Of a stretch of 64,000 bases of DNA, positions 25,230 to 33,521 are shown one piece after another (position 1 is the stretch's first letter; the number at the start of each line of letters is the position of its first letter). Source of the DNA: Palsa-1150 sp964531095 (GTDB lineage Bacteria; Myxococcota_A; Polyangia; Polyangiales; Polyangiaceae). Under the pieces are notes generated by a model, which ran no database searches, was not told the origin of the DNA, and was given only the letters and a program-made list of their open reading frames with translations. The stretch lies in assembly GCA_964531095.1 (NCBI GenBank), contig CAZHED010000005.1, positions 62,001-126,000 on the forward strand, written 5' to 3'. Position numbers and translations under genes: made by a program.

Positions 25230-26515
25230 GTCACGCCCAGCGTATCTTCGCGCGGCGCAGCTCGCTCCCGAACGGCCGTCACGTGAGCGATCGCCCTTTG
25301 CGACGCGGCCCGCGCGCTCGCCAACGCCGCGTCGGCGAGCATTCCTTCGCCGCCGACCCAGTCGCCGGCCACGAACACGCCCTCGGTCGCGGCCGCGTCC
25401 ACCTCGGGCCGACGCGCCGTCGCCTCGACGAGCGCGTTCGCGGCGACGACGAACGGCAAGAAGCGCCGCGCCGTGACCCGCTCGCGCCAGCCGGGCTGGA
25501 CGCGATCGAGCATCTCTTCGAGCTCTCGCTCGTCGGCAGCGGCGTCGTTGGGCTCGATCGGATCGAGATACTTCATCAAGTGCAGCGTCGCTCCGGTTTC
25601 GGCGAGCCGCGCGGTGGCCGAGTGAACGGAGAAATACGTGGGTTGGTCGATCCCGAGGGCGAAGAGACGGTCAGGGCGCGGAAGCTCCGACAGGCCCACA
25701 TCCAGACAAGCGGCGCGCAGAGCGAGCGCCCCACCCAGCGAACGATCGCCGAGCAGCGTGCGCGCCGTTATCGGGCCCGCGCACAAGACCACAGCGGCGC
25801 TCCGCACGGGCTCTGTGCCTTCGAGCGAAACCGCGAGAGACCGCCCGTCGCGCGCGATCGACGTCACGCGGGCGCCGGTCACGATGCGGGCACCGGCACT
25901 GCGCGCGGCCCGCTCGAGCCCGTCGACGATTGTTTGCCATCCGCCGTGCAGGTAGAGCACGCCCCGCTCGAGCGAGAGGCGCAGCTGGGCGATCGTGGCG
26001 CCGGCGCTCGCCCGCTCGGGCGCGTTTGCGTAGGTCGAGAGGCGTGCGAACGCATCGAGCACGTCGCGCACCTCTTGCCGTGAGACGAGTCGATCCACCC
26101 AGCTTCGCCAGGTTGCGTCGCGGAGCTCGCGGGGGTCTTGGCGGGCGATCGCCGTCAACGCTCGCGCGGCTTCGACCTTCGCGCCAAAGCCGAAGAGATC
26201 GGTCCCAAGAATCGAAAGGAGCCCGGACGGAAGGCGATGCACCTCGCCGCGCACGACGGCGAGTGACGCCGACAAAGGCGGCGGCCCTCCGGCGAACGGA
26301 ACCTCTAGGTCGGTGAGGGCGCGACCGGCGGCGCCACCGGCGTAGAGCGCGTGGCCCCCCTGGTTGAAGGCGTGACCCGACTGTCGATCGGTCGTCGCCC
26401 GCCCGCCCAGCCGCCCCGCCCGCTCGAGAAGCGCGACACGCAGCCCCGCTCGCCCGCACCACGCAGCAGCCGCAAGACCGGCCATACCACCACCCACGAT
26501 GACGACGTCGTTCAT
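25226..26515 (-). CDS. FAD-dependent amine oxidase/phytoene-desaturase-like oxidoreductase
   Basis: A 429-residue flavoprotein. ATG 26515 gives MNDVVIVGGGMAGLAAAAWC, a dinucleotide-binding fold at the N-terminus, followed by VALLERAGRLGGRATT. The C-terminal FAD motif is GVFVAGDWVGGEGMLADAALASG-like (VFVAGDWVGGEG visible). This is the protoporphyrinogen-oxidase/phytoene-desaturase superfamily; the substrate is unknown. It is coupled to the ECF41 sigma-factor gene; oxidoreductases are frequent genomic neighbours of ECF41. An upstream in-frame start at 26542 was rejected as lacking support. Confidence 0.85.
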   Translation of the reverse strand: MNDVVIVGGGMAGLAAAAWCGRAGLRVALLERAGRLGGRATTDRQSGHAFNQGGHALYAGGAAGRALTDLEVPFAGGPPPLSASLAVVRGEVHRLPSGLLSILGTDLFGFGAKVEAARALTAIARQDPRELRDATWRSWVDRLVSRQEVRDVLDAFARLSTYANAPERASAGATIAQLRLSLERGVLYLHGGWQTIVDGLERAARSAGARIVTGARVTSIARDGRSLAVSLEGTEPVRSAAVVLCAGPITARTLLGDRSLGGALALRAACLDVGLSELPRPDRLFALGIDQPTYFSVHSATARLAETGATLHLMKYLDPIEPNDAAADERELEEMLDRVQPGWRERVTARRFLPFVVAANALVEATARRPEVDAAATEGVFVAGDWVGGEGMLADAALASARAASQRAIAHVTAVRERAAPREDTLGVT

Positions 26516-26543
26516 ACGCACTTCACGAACGAGCCGCGCCAAA

Positions 26544-26550
26544 GGTTACA
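26544..26550 (-). promoter_or_regulatory. Possible ECF-type -35 element (TGTAACC)
   Basis: Reading the minus strand upstream of the FAD oxidoreductase start, TGTAACC resembles the TGTCACA -35 element of ECF41 promoters. The best downstream CGT-type -10 (CGTT, 26531-26528) is only 12 bases away, which is shorter than usual. Weak candidate for sigma-factor autoregulation. Confidence 0.25.
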
Positions 26551-26589
26551 TTCCGGGCCACCCTCGCTTCACGCTACGAGGAGCCGAGA

Positions 26590-28479
26590 TCAGTTCCAGG
26601 GCGGCATCGCATACGGCGTCGTCGGCGAGATGCCGTCATAACGGTGAAACTGGGTGACATACGGCTCGTCGAGCCACGACTGAAGGATGGCCAGCTGGCA
26701 CGCGGTGAGCGGCGGGTGTCCGGCCGTCCCCGGCGGGGGCATCTGCCGGCTCTTCGAGCAGGTGGGCGGATTCGCTTGGTTGATGGTCGCCATCGCGACT
26801 TGAAAGCGAAACGGGGTAGGCGTCTCGGGGCACGACGACGCGTGGGCAGTTCCTGTGAACCAGTCGTACGCGTGGTTCATGCCGCCCTCCTCCATGGTGG
26901 ACTCGGAGTCGAGCACGTGGCAGCCGCCATTGCTGGCGTTGGCGCCCCCCGTTCGGCCGCAGGACGTGTTGAGGAAACCCTGCACGTCGGTCTGGAAGCT
27001 CACCTGCGCCGGCACGGTGCAGCCCGGGGGGACCACCACCGAAGCGTCCATTCCGGGCGACGTCCCACCGTCCGCGCCCATCATCGTGCCGGTCGACGTG
27101 CCGGTCGACGTGCCGGTCGACGTGCCCGTGGTCGTTCCCGTCGTCGTCCCGCTCGAGGCGCCCGTCGTCGTCGCCGTGAAAGGGCTCCTGGCGCACCGGA
27201 ACCCGAGGTTGACGACGCGGAACGACGGGTCGACGTCGAAGCGGCTCGAGGGGACCAGGAGGGTGGCGTCGTTGAGGAGGTCGCCTCGCATGACCCGGTT
27301 CGATGCGGTGGTCAAATCAGCACAATCGGTGCACGCCCCGTACGCCGCGTACCAGTCCAGATTCCACTCGAACACTTCACCGACGAGGTCGAGCTGGCCC
27401 CAGTTCCCCGCTCCCTTCGTCGCGGTCCCCACCGGCGCGAAGTTCGCTATCCCCGTGCAGGGCGCGGCCGTGCCGCTCGGGTAGTAACAGTTGCTCTCGC
27501 CGTCACCGTAGATCGCATACTCGTTTCCCATTCCGGGCGCGGTCGATCCCCACGGATACTCCCGCTGCTGGTTTCCACCCGCCGCCGCATACTCCCACTC
27601 CGCCTCGCTCGGCAGAAACCCCCCGTCCCAGATACAGAACGCGTATGCCTCGTACCAGTCCACGCAGTTGATGGGCAGGTTCTCGTGGGTCCCCGGTGCG
27701 TTCGTCCACGTTTCGTAGCCCGGCCCGCAAGCCAGATTGGTGTTCCATCGGCTGACCGCCCCCGTGCCGATCGGGATCTGCGCGTTCCAATTCGTCGCGT
27801 CCCAGCCCGTCTCGTAGGCTCCGGCGCGGGCGCTGTTGGCCAGTCCCCGCCCGGCGTTCAAGTGCGCGTGGACGCCCCTTCCGTTCGCGGGTGGCGCGCC
27901 CGCACCGCTCGTGACGTAGTCCACATATTGCCGAAACCGCCCCACGGTCACCAGGTACTTATCCAATCGAAACGCACTAATCGTGGCGGGATCGGCCAGT
28001 CCGGTCGCTGCGGCCCCGCTGTTCGTGTATGTCCGGTCATATGTCCCGCCTGTCACGTCCAAGCTCGTACAGCAGCTCTCGCTGCCGGTGCCGCAGTTAG
28101 TCACACCCGGGGCTGCCGCGCTGCAGTTCGCCGTCGACGGCCTCGGGCCCGAGCCCCCTGCATCCGAAGCAACGCCATGGGGCGGTGCCGCGTCGGCCGA
28201 GCCGCCGTCGACCGTGCCGGCCGGGGATGCGGGTGGAGAGGAAGAGGGAGACGGTTGCGCCGGGGCCATGGCGTCCGGGGGCGCGACGTCGGCTGGACCC
28301 ATGACGGGGTTGTTGCCCGAGTCCTCGCTGGACGGGGCGCGAGTGGGTCCAGGAGGGTTGGTCGCGTCGCTGCCCGCGTCTGCGCTGCTGGCTGCGCCCG
28401 AGCTCGAGCAACCATCCAGACAGCCGACCGAAACCATCAGGGTCGCGATCGCGGACCAAGAGCCTTTCGCCCCGTTCAT
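26590..28479 (-). CDS. Lipoprotein fusing an FGE/SUMF1-like domain with a C-terminal cytochrome-like domain
   Basis: A 629-residue lipoprotein: signal MNGAKGSWSAIATLMVSVGC, with a strong ribosome site upstream (GGGAGAGG). Residues about 30-110 are Ala/Pro/Ser/Asp-rich linker. Residues about 140-420 are a formylglycine-generating-enzyme-like (SUMF1) domain with INCVDWYEAYAFCIWDG, FLPSEAEWEYAAAGG, and GEVFEWNLDWY. A Thr-Gly repeat linker (see 27086-27133) follows. The last 140 residues look like a c-type cytochrome: Cys507-Cys520-His521 (CGRTGGANASNGGCH, a CX12CH motif), a distal-Met candidate MPPPG at 580, and LTACQLAILQSWLDEP. Whether the FGE-like part is catalytic or only a lectin-like scaffold is unknown. 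Confidence 0.82.
   Translation of the reverse strand: MNGAKGSWSAIATLMVSVGCLDGCSSSGAASSADAGSDATNPPGPTRAPSSEDSGNNPVMGPADVAPPDAMAPAQPSPSSSPPASPAGTVDGGSADAAPPHGVASDAGGSGPRPSTANCSAAAPGVTNCGTGSESCCTSLDVTGGTYDRTYTNSGAAATGLADPATISAFRLDKYLVTVGRFRQYVDYVTSGAGAPPANGRGVHAHLNAGRGLANSARAGAYETGWDATNWNAQIPIGTGAVSRWNTNLACGPGYETWTNAPGTHENLPINCVDWYEAYAFCIWDGGFLPSEAEWEYAAAGGNQQREYPWGSTAPGMGNEYAIYGDGESNCYYPSGTAAPCTGIANFAPVGTATKGAGNWGQLDLVGEVFEWNLDWYAAYGACTDCADLTTASNRVMRGDLLNDATLLVPSSRFDVDPSFRVVNLGFRCARSPFTATTTGASSGTTTGTTTGTSTGTSTGTSTGTMMGADGGTSPGMDASVVVPPGCTVPAQVSFQTDVQGFLNTSCGRTGGANASNGGCHVLDSESTMEEGGMNHAYDWFTGTAHASSCPETPTPFRFQVAMATINQANPPTCSKSRQMPPPGTAGHPPLTACQLAILQSWLDEPYVTQFHRYDGISPTTPYAMPPWN
27086..27133. repeat. 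12-bp in-frame tandem repeat (TGTS linker)
   Basis: A GTGCCGGTCGAC unit repeats about four times, then degenerates over the next 40 bases. On the minus strand it encodes Thr-Gly-Thr-Ser repeats linking the FGE-like and cytochrome-like domains of the lipoprotein. In-frame unit length suggests it can change copy number without breaking the gene. Confidence 0.8.
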
Positions 28480-28602
28480 CAGTCACCTCTCCCTAAGGTT
28501 TCGCCCCCTCGTGGCGCAAGAAAGCACGCATGACGCGCGCAGTGGACTCCCGTTTTCGGGGCCCCGTCAATAGCACCGATGTTTGCGCTCTCTTGCGAGC
28601 CG

Positions 28603-30426
28603 CTAACCCGAACCAAGCCTCGCGATACGCAAGTTCCGGACGATGCCGCGCGGCGCAGATGCGGGACCGCGTACGCCGACCGAGATGCGAGCGTTCGGCC
28701 GCACGCCGATGCCGCACGTGCCGGCGCCGCCGCCCGAAATGGTCCAGCTCACCGTCGATCCGCGGCGCGTCACGCGGGCCCACGTCGCGCCCGGTACGAC
28801 GAGACCGGGACATGCCGCTCCCCCGACCTCCACCTCGATTCCGAGCTCGTCGCGCAGCACGATGAGCGAAGGCTCGCCGGTCGGAGCGTCGACATCGACG
28901 GATACGTCCGCGTACGTGCGATCGGTCACGAAGGCGCTGGCGCCCGGGGCGAGCGTCAGCCCGGACGCGGCGTCGAATGAGAGGACTCCGGCGCCCGGGA
29001 GGCGGTCGGGTGCCGTTTCCGACGTGTCGTTGACCAGCAGCGGGAGCGGCAACGGCGCGTACGGTCCACGCGTGTCGAAGCGGAGCCCCGTCACCGCCGC
29101 GGCGTCGGGCGCGATCCAGAGCGCGAGTCCCGTGTCGGGCGAGCAAGTGGCCGATCCGATTTGCGCCGGCATGTCGTCGAGGACGTCGAGCGCGCCGAAG
29201 GCGCCGCTCCACGGCTGCCAACGGAGCCATCGATCACCCGTCCAGAGCACGGGGGCTCCGCCCGCGCCGCCGAAGAGGACTGGAGCGGCCAAGTTGCCCT
29301 CGACGGGCGCGCCGGACTCGAGCGCGCCGTCGGCGTCGATCACCCAGACGTTCTGGAACGCGGCAGGAGCGCCTTGGGGTGGGGCCACGACCGCGAGGGC
29401 TGCGCCACCTTCGAGCGCCGTCAACGCGACCGCCGCACCGGTGACGAGATCGCGCGCGCGCTTCGTCGCGCTGCTGGCATCGGGTGAGAACCACTCGAGC
29501 GTCCCCACGGGGTTTCCCCCGGCGTCGACGCCGCCCGCCACCAAGATCTCCCCGGAGGCGAGTCGAACGGGGATCGACGCGCGCCGTGCGACCTGGAGCT
29601 GTGCGACCCGCTCGGTGCGAACCGTCCGGCTGACCGGGTCGACGACCTCCATCGAAGCCAGTGGAGTCTGGCCATCGAAGCCCACGCCGCCGACGAGCAG
29701 CGTCTCGCCGCTCGCCAGAACCACTGCGCCCTGATCCGCTCGAGCGTCGCCAATCTGGATCGGGCGTTGCTGATCGAAGCCCTTCAACGCCGGCTCGTAC
29801 ACCTCCGCGGTGGCGAGAACGGTGCCGTCGTCAGCCACCCCTCCGGCCACAAGGGCGCCGTCGCCGAAGGGGGTGACGCTCGGGCGCATGCGCTGCCGGA
29901 GAAGCCCGACATCGACGGGCTCGATCGCTCCTGTGGTCAGGTCGGCGGCGAACGTGCGTGGCGACGGATTGCCCCCGCCGCCGACCACAAGGACGCGCCC
30001 CCCTGCGATGAGCGCGAGCTCGGCGTTGTTGCGCGGATCGATCGTCGTCGACAGCGCGCAGGACGTCAGCGACGGCAGCAGCAACACGTCGACGTCCCCC
30101 GTGATGGGAACGCTCGCCACGCCCGTCCACGTTCGCCCGTTCTCGGTCGCGACGGCGACGAGCGTGTGCGTGGCAAGATCGATCTCCGGCAATCGCTCCC
30201 CCACATCGCCGAGCAGGTGTCCCGTCGTCTGGGGGGTGGGCTCGAAGTCGCCGAGCGCATCGAACTGCGCATACGCATTTCCGTCGACGGCGCATGCCCG
30301 AGGAACGTGCAGGGTGACGGCCCGCAGCGTGATGTGGGGGTCCTTGCTGCACGCTGCCGCCGCGCAAAGCGCAAAGACCGGAGCCCATTTGCTACGATGT
30401 GCGGTGTGGGCCGGTTTCACGCTCAC
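28603..30426 (-). CDS. Kelch-like repeat lipoprotein
   Basis: A 607-residue predicted lipoprotein; GTG 30426 (or GTG 30420) gives a signal ending CAAAAC. From about residue 120 the protein has Kelch-type blades with paired Gly and VLVVGG/EILVAGGV/ATAEVYEP motifs, expected to form a beta-propeller, and the C-terminal 130 residues look like a lectin/laminin-G-like beta-sandwich. Function unknown; binding is likely. The frame stays open upstream across the kinase gene, but that part is a shadow. Its start is only 6 bases from the divergent kinase start. Confidence 0.78.
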   Translation of the reverse strand: MSVKPAHTAHRSKWAPVFALCAAAACSKDPHITLRAVTLHVPRACAVDGNAYAQFDALGDFEPTPQTTGHLLGDVGERLPEIDLATHTLVAVATENGRTWTGVASVPITGDVDVLLLPSLTSCALSTTIDPRNNAELALIAGGRVLVVGGGGNPSPRTFAADLTTGAIEPVDVGLLRQRMRPSVTPFGDGALVAGGVADDGTVLATAEVYEPALKGFDQQRPIQIGDARADQGAVVLASGETLLVGGVGFDGQTPLASMEVVDPVSRTVRTERVAQLQVARRASIPVRLASGEILVAGGVDAGGNPVGTLEWFSPDASSATKRARDLVTGAAVALTALEGGAALAVVAPPQGAPAAFQNVWVIDADGALESGAPVEGNLAAPVLFGGAGGAPVLWTGDRWLRWQPWSGAFGALDVLDDMPAQIGSATCSPDTGLALWIAPDAAAVTGLRFDTRGPYAPLPLPLLVNDTSETAPDRLPGAGVLSFDAASGLTLAPGASAFVTDRTYADVSVDVDAPTGEPSLIVLRDELGIEVEVGGAACPGLVVPGATWARVTRRGSTVSWTISGGGAGTCGIGVRPNARISVGVRGPASAPRGIVRNLRIARLGSG

Positions 30427-30432
30427 GACTGA

Positions 30433-32001
30433 ATGTACCCCCAAGTGTTCGGCAAGTACGTGCTGGAGCGCGAGCTGGCCCGCGGCGGTATGGCGCGAGT
30501 GGTGCTGGCGACGCTGCGCGGTGCGGGCGGATTCGAGAAAAAGCTCGTCGTAAAGCAGATTCGCGACGAGCTCGCGTCCGACGAGGAGTTCGTCCGACGG
30601 TTCGTCGAGGAGGCCAAGACGACAGTCGCCCTCGCGCACCCGAACATCGTCCCCGTGTACGAGCTGGGCGTCGAGCTCGGTACTTATTTTCTCGCGATGG
30701 AATACGTGGCGGGGGCTAGCCTCGCGGAGCTCTTGCGCGCGTGCGAAGGTAGGAGACTGTCGCCCGAGGAGGGCGCGTACGTCGGGGTCGAAGTCTGCCG
30801 CGCGCTCGACTACGCGCACAGGCGTATGAACGTCGTGCACCGGGACGTGACCCCGCGCAATGTGATGGTCGACGAGGAGGGCCAGGTCAAAGTCATCGAC
30901 TTCGGCATTTCGGCGCCCGTCGCGACGGCGCCCAGTGGACACGGCGTGTTCGGATCGCCCGGTCACATGCCGCCCGAGCAGATCGGCGGCAAAGAGCTCG
31001 CGCCGTCGGCGGACGTCTTTGCGGTGGCCGCGCTCTTGATGGAGCTCTGGAGCGGCAACGCGCCGTTCCGCCGTCGAACGCTCGATGCCATCGACGAAGC
31101 GATGCGCGGGCCGCATCCGAAGCCCAGTGACGCCGATATCCGACTCTTGCCGCTCGAAGACGTCATCTCGAGCGCGATGTCGCTCAATCCGAACGAGCGC
31201 CCGCAGCAGGCCGACGAGCTCGCCCGTGCGCTTCGCAAATTCCTCTCCGGAGTGGACCTGGGCGACGTCGCGCGGCAGCTCGGCGAGCGGGTCCGAACCA
31301 CGCGCGCTCACCCGCTGGCGCCGCCGTCCGATCACGGGCCGCTGCTTCAGCGCCCGCCCTCACGGCCGACCGCCACCCAGGTGGGGACGAAGACTTTCGC
31401 CGCGCGCGACGAGGTGCAGGCCTGGGATCCGAAGGGCGGGTCGCCTCTCGCGGGACCCTCCACCCGAAGGCTCCCCTCCGCTCAGCCGCCGCCGCAGACG
31501 AGCGACAGGCACCCGGCCCCCGCGGTACGCCGCCTGGTGTGGCGGAGTGCATTCGCGGCCGCCGCGATCGCGCTCGTTGCGTTTCTGGTCGGGCGCGGCG
31601 CGGCGACTTCGCCTGTGACGCGAGGCGGGCCTTCCGCTCCCGCCTCGATCTCGGCCCCGACCCCCGCCTCGATCCCCGGCAAGACCCCGACCGACACGCC
31701 CACCAAGGCCCCAACCCCGAGCTCCATCCCGACGCTGGCCTCGTCCGCCCCCAACCCGGATCCCCCAGATCCGGCCCGCCTCGTGCTCCTCGGTGACGGC
31801 ACCTATGTCACGGTCGACGGCGTCTCGCGCGGCCGCGCTCCGGCGCGCGTCGCCCTGGAGCCCGGGGCGCATGCGGTCGTCTTCGCGTTTCCCGCCACCG
31901 GCGAGTCGAAGAGGGCTTCGTTGACCCTGCGCGCAGGCGAGCGGGCGACGATGCGCGCCGATTTCACGGGGGCCAAGCCCACCATCCGCGTGGAGCGGTA
32001 G
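30433..32001 (+). CDS. Transmembrane Hanks-type Ser/Thr protein kinase
   Basis: A 522-residue kinase. Gly loop LARGGMARV, Lys41 in LVVKQI, Glu60, HRDVTPRN catalytic loop (Asp138, Asn143; Thr at the usual Lys position, a variant common in myxobacterial kinases), DFG156-158. The kinase domain ends near 275. A Pro-rich juxtamembrane region, one transmembrane helix (about 372-390), a Pro/Thr/Ser-rich spacer and a PEGA-like beta domain (about 445-520) follow. ATG 30433 has no visible ribosome site. It lies 11 bases before the acyl-CoA dehydrogenase gene. Confidence 0.92.
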   Translation: MYPQVFGKYVLERELARGGMARVVLATLRGAGGFEKKLVVKQIRDELASDEEFVRRFVEEAKTTVALAHPNIVPVYELGVELGTYFLAMEYVAGASLAELLRACEGRRLSPEEGAYVGVEVCRALDYAHRRMNVVHRDVTPRNVMVDEEGQVKVIDFGISAPVATAPSGHGVFGSPGHMPPEQIGGKELAPSADVFAVAALLMELWSGNAPFRRRTLDAIDEAMRGPHPKPSDADIRLLPLEDVISSAMSLNPNERPQQADELARALRKFLSGVDLGDVARQLGERVRTTRAHPLAPPSDHGPLLQRPPSRPTATQVGTKTFAARDEVQAWDPKGGSPLAGPSTRRLPSAQPPPQTSDRHPAPAVRRLVWRSAFAAAAIALVAFLVGRGAATSPVTRGGPSAPASISAPTPASIPGKTPTDTPTKAPTPSSIPTLASSAPNPDPPDPARLVLLGDGTYVTVDGVSRGRAPARVALEPGAHAVVFAFPATGESKRASLTLRAGERATMRADFTGAKPTIRVER

Positions 32002-32012
32002 CCTCCGTCGTC

Positions 32013-33176
32013 ATGCCCGACTTCTTCGACCTGTCTCGTCATCTATCCACCGAGGAGCGCGCCGTCCGCGACGCCGCCCGCGCGTTCGTCGACGCGCGTG
32101 TGATCCCCAGCATCGCCGACCACTGGGAGCGCGGTACGTTCCCCGAGCCGCTGATCGGAGAGCTCGGGGATCTCGGCATGCTCGGCTGCAATCTGCACGG
32201 GTACGACTGCGCGGGCTCGAGCGAAGTCGCTTATGGGCTTGCGATGCAAGAGCTCGAGCGCGGCGACACGGGCATCCGCTCGTTCGCAAGCGTCCAGACT
32301 TCGCTTGTGATGCTTCCCATCCACGCCTTCGGCAGCGACGCGCAGAAGAACCGCTACCTGCCGCAAATGGCCAAGGGCCGCGTCGTCGGCTGCTTCGCGC
32401 TCACCGAGCCCGGATTCGGATCGAACCCGGGCGGCATGCGCACGGTCGCCATCGACGACGGAGACTCGTTCGTCCTGCGCGGTGTCAAACGGTGGGTCAC
32501 CAACGGCAACATCGCGCAGGTCGCGCTCGTTTGGGGAAAGCTCGGAGGGGCCGATGGCGAGGTGCGCGGCTTTCTGGTCCCCACCGACGCAACAGGGTTC
32601 GAAGCGCGCCTCATCGAGCGCAAGCTCAGCCTGCGCGCGAGCGTTACGAGCGAGGTTTTTCTCGATGACGTCCGCGTTGCGAAGGACGCCATCCTGCCCG
32701 GCGTGCGCGGGATGAGAGGGCCGCTCAGCTGCCTGACCGCGGCGCGCTTCGGCATCGCATGGGGCGTCATCGGCGCGGCGAGCGCGTGCTTCGACTGCGC
32801 GGTCGACTACGCGAAGGGGCGCGTGCAGTTCGCGGGGAAGCCCATTGCGGCACACCAGCTCGTCCAAGCGAAGCTCGCCGAGATGGTGACGCAGATCACC
32901 AGCATGCAGCTCATGGCGCTCGAAGCGGCGAGGCTCAAGGAGGAAAAGAAGCTTCGCCCGCAGCACGTGAGCATGATCAAGCGCCACAACGTTCGCGCCG
33001 CGCTCGACATCGCGCGCACGTGCCGAGACGTGCTCGGCGCCAACGGCATTCTCCACGACTACCCGGTCATGCGGCACATGTGCAATCTCGAGACCGTCTC
33101 GACCTACGAAGGAACGCACGACATGCACACGCTGATCCTCGGGCAGGACGTCACGGGGATTGCGGCGTTCGAGTAG
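32013..33176 (+). CDS. Glutaryl-CoA dehydrogenase-like acyl-CoA dehydrogenase
   Basis: A 387-residue FAD enzyme. FAD and substrate segments CFALTEPGFGSNPGGM and KRWVTNGNIAQVALVWGK, LAEMVTQITSMQ, and the catalytic Glu366 in STYEGTHDMHTLILGQD, near the C-terminus. The YEGTHD.HTLILG ending is typical of glutaryl-CoA dehydrogenase, which converts glutaryl-CoA to crotonyl-CoA in lysine/tryptophan degradation. An ordinary short-chain acyl-CoA dehydrogenase is the alternative. No other pathway genes are adjacent, so a symbol is withheld. Confidence 0.88.
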   Translation: MPDFFDLSRHLSTEERAVRDAARAFVDARVIPSIADHWERGTFPEPLIGELGDLGMLGCNLHGYDCAGSSEVAYGLAMQELERGDTGIRSFASVQTSLVMLPIHAFGSDAQKNRYLPQMAKGRVVGCFALTEPGFGSNPGGMRTVAIDDGDSFVLRGVKRWVTNGNIAQVALVWGKLGGADGEVRGFLVPTDATGFEARLIERKLSLRASVTSEVFLDDVRVAKDAILPGVRGMRGPLSCLTAARFGIAWGVIGAASACFDCAVDYAKGRVQFAGKPIAAHQLVQAKLAEMVTQITSMQLMALEAARLKEEKKLRPQHVSMIKRHNVRAALDIARTCRDVLGANGILHDYPVMRHMCNLETVSTYEGTHDMHTLILGQDVTGIAAFE

Positions 33177-33188
33177 CAGGAAGGCACA

Positions 33189-33465
33189 TGGATCACCGTG
33201 GTGATCCCATCTCCTTACCGTGACAAGGACGGTGCCTTATCGCGGTAAGGACGTGTCCTTGTCGTGGTGCACCCATGTCCTTATCGGGGTGATCGTCGTG
33301 GATCACCGTGGTGCATCCGTGTCCTTGTCGGGGTGATCGTCGTGGATCACCGTGGTGCATCCATGTCCTTGTCGTGGTGATCGTCGTGGATCAACGTGGT
33401 GATCCCCCGGCCTTATCGTACTCATCCCATGTCCTTACGACGGTGATCCGTGATCCTTGTCGTCG
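33189..33465. repeat. 44-bp tandem repeat array with 22-bp half-units and inverted repeats
   Basis: Three tandem 44-bp units occupy 33277-33320, 33321-33364 and 33365-33408; the first two differ at 2 of 44 bases. Each begins GTCCTTRTCGKGGTGATCGT and ends in a GATCACCGTGGTGCATCC-like half. Shorter about 22-bp half-units flank them (33255-33276, 33409-33430, 33431-33451). A perfect inverted repeat GGATCACCGTGGTGATCC lies at 33190-33207, and CCTTACCG/CGGTAAGG arms lie at about 33213-33220 and 33242-33249. There are no unique spacers, so this is not a CRISPR. It fills the gap between the acyl-CoA dehydrogenase and the SNF2 gene. Confidence 0.88.
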
Positions 33466-33521
33466 GGAAGGCTTCAAGAGGGGTTGCGCCCATCACCGCG
33501 CGGTGCAAGACCACCGGGCGG

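Noticed and set aside
26644..28533. 629-residue plus-strand frame opposite the FGE-like gene
   Set aside because: Arg/Val-rich shadow without motifs; the minus strand has a lipoprotein signal, SUMF1 motifs and haem site.
30427..31335. Extension of the Kelch lipoprotein frame through the kinase
   Set aside because: The kinase has all catalytic motifs on the other strand; the extension lacks recognisable content and the lipoprotein signal starts at 30426.
33277..33408. CRISPR array
   Set aside because: The 44-bp units are contiguous, with no unique spacers and no cas genes.
33450..33521. Earlier GTG start for the SNF2 gene
   Set aside because: It falls in the repeat array, and the sequence adds no conserved residues; the ATG at 33522 is preferred, though not proven.
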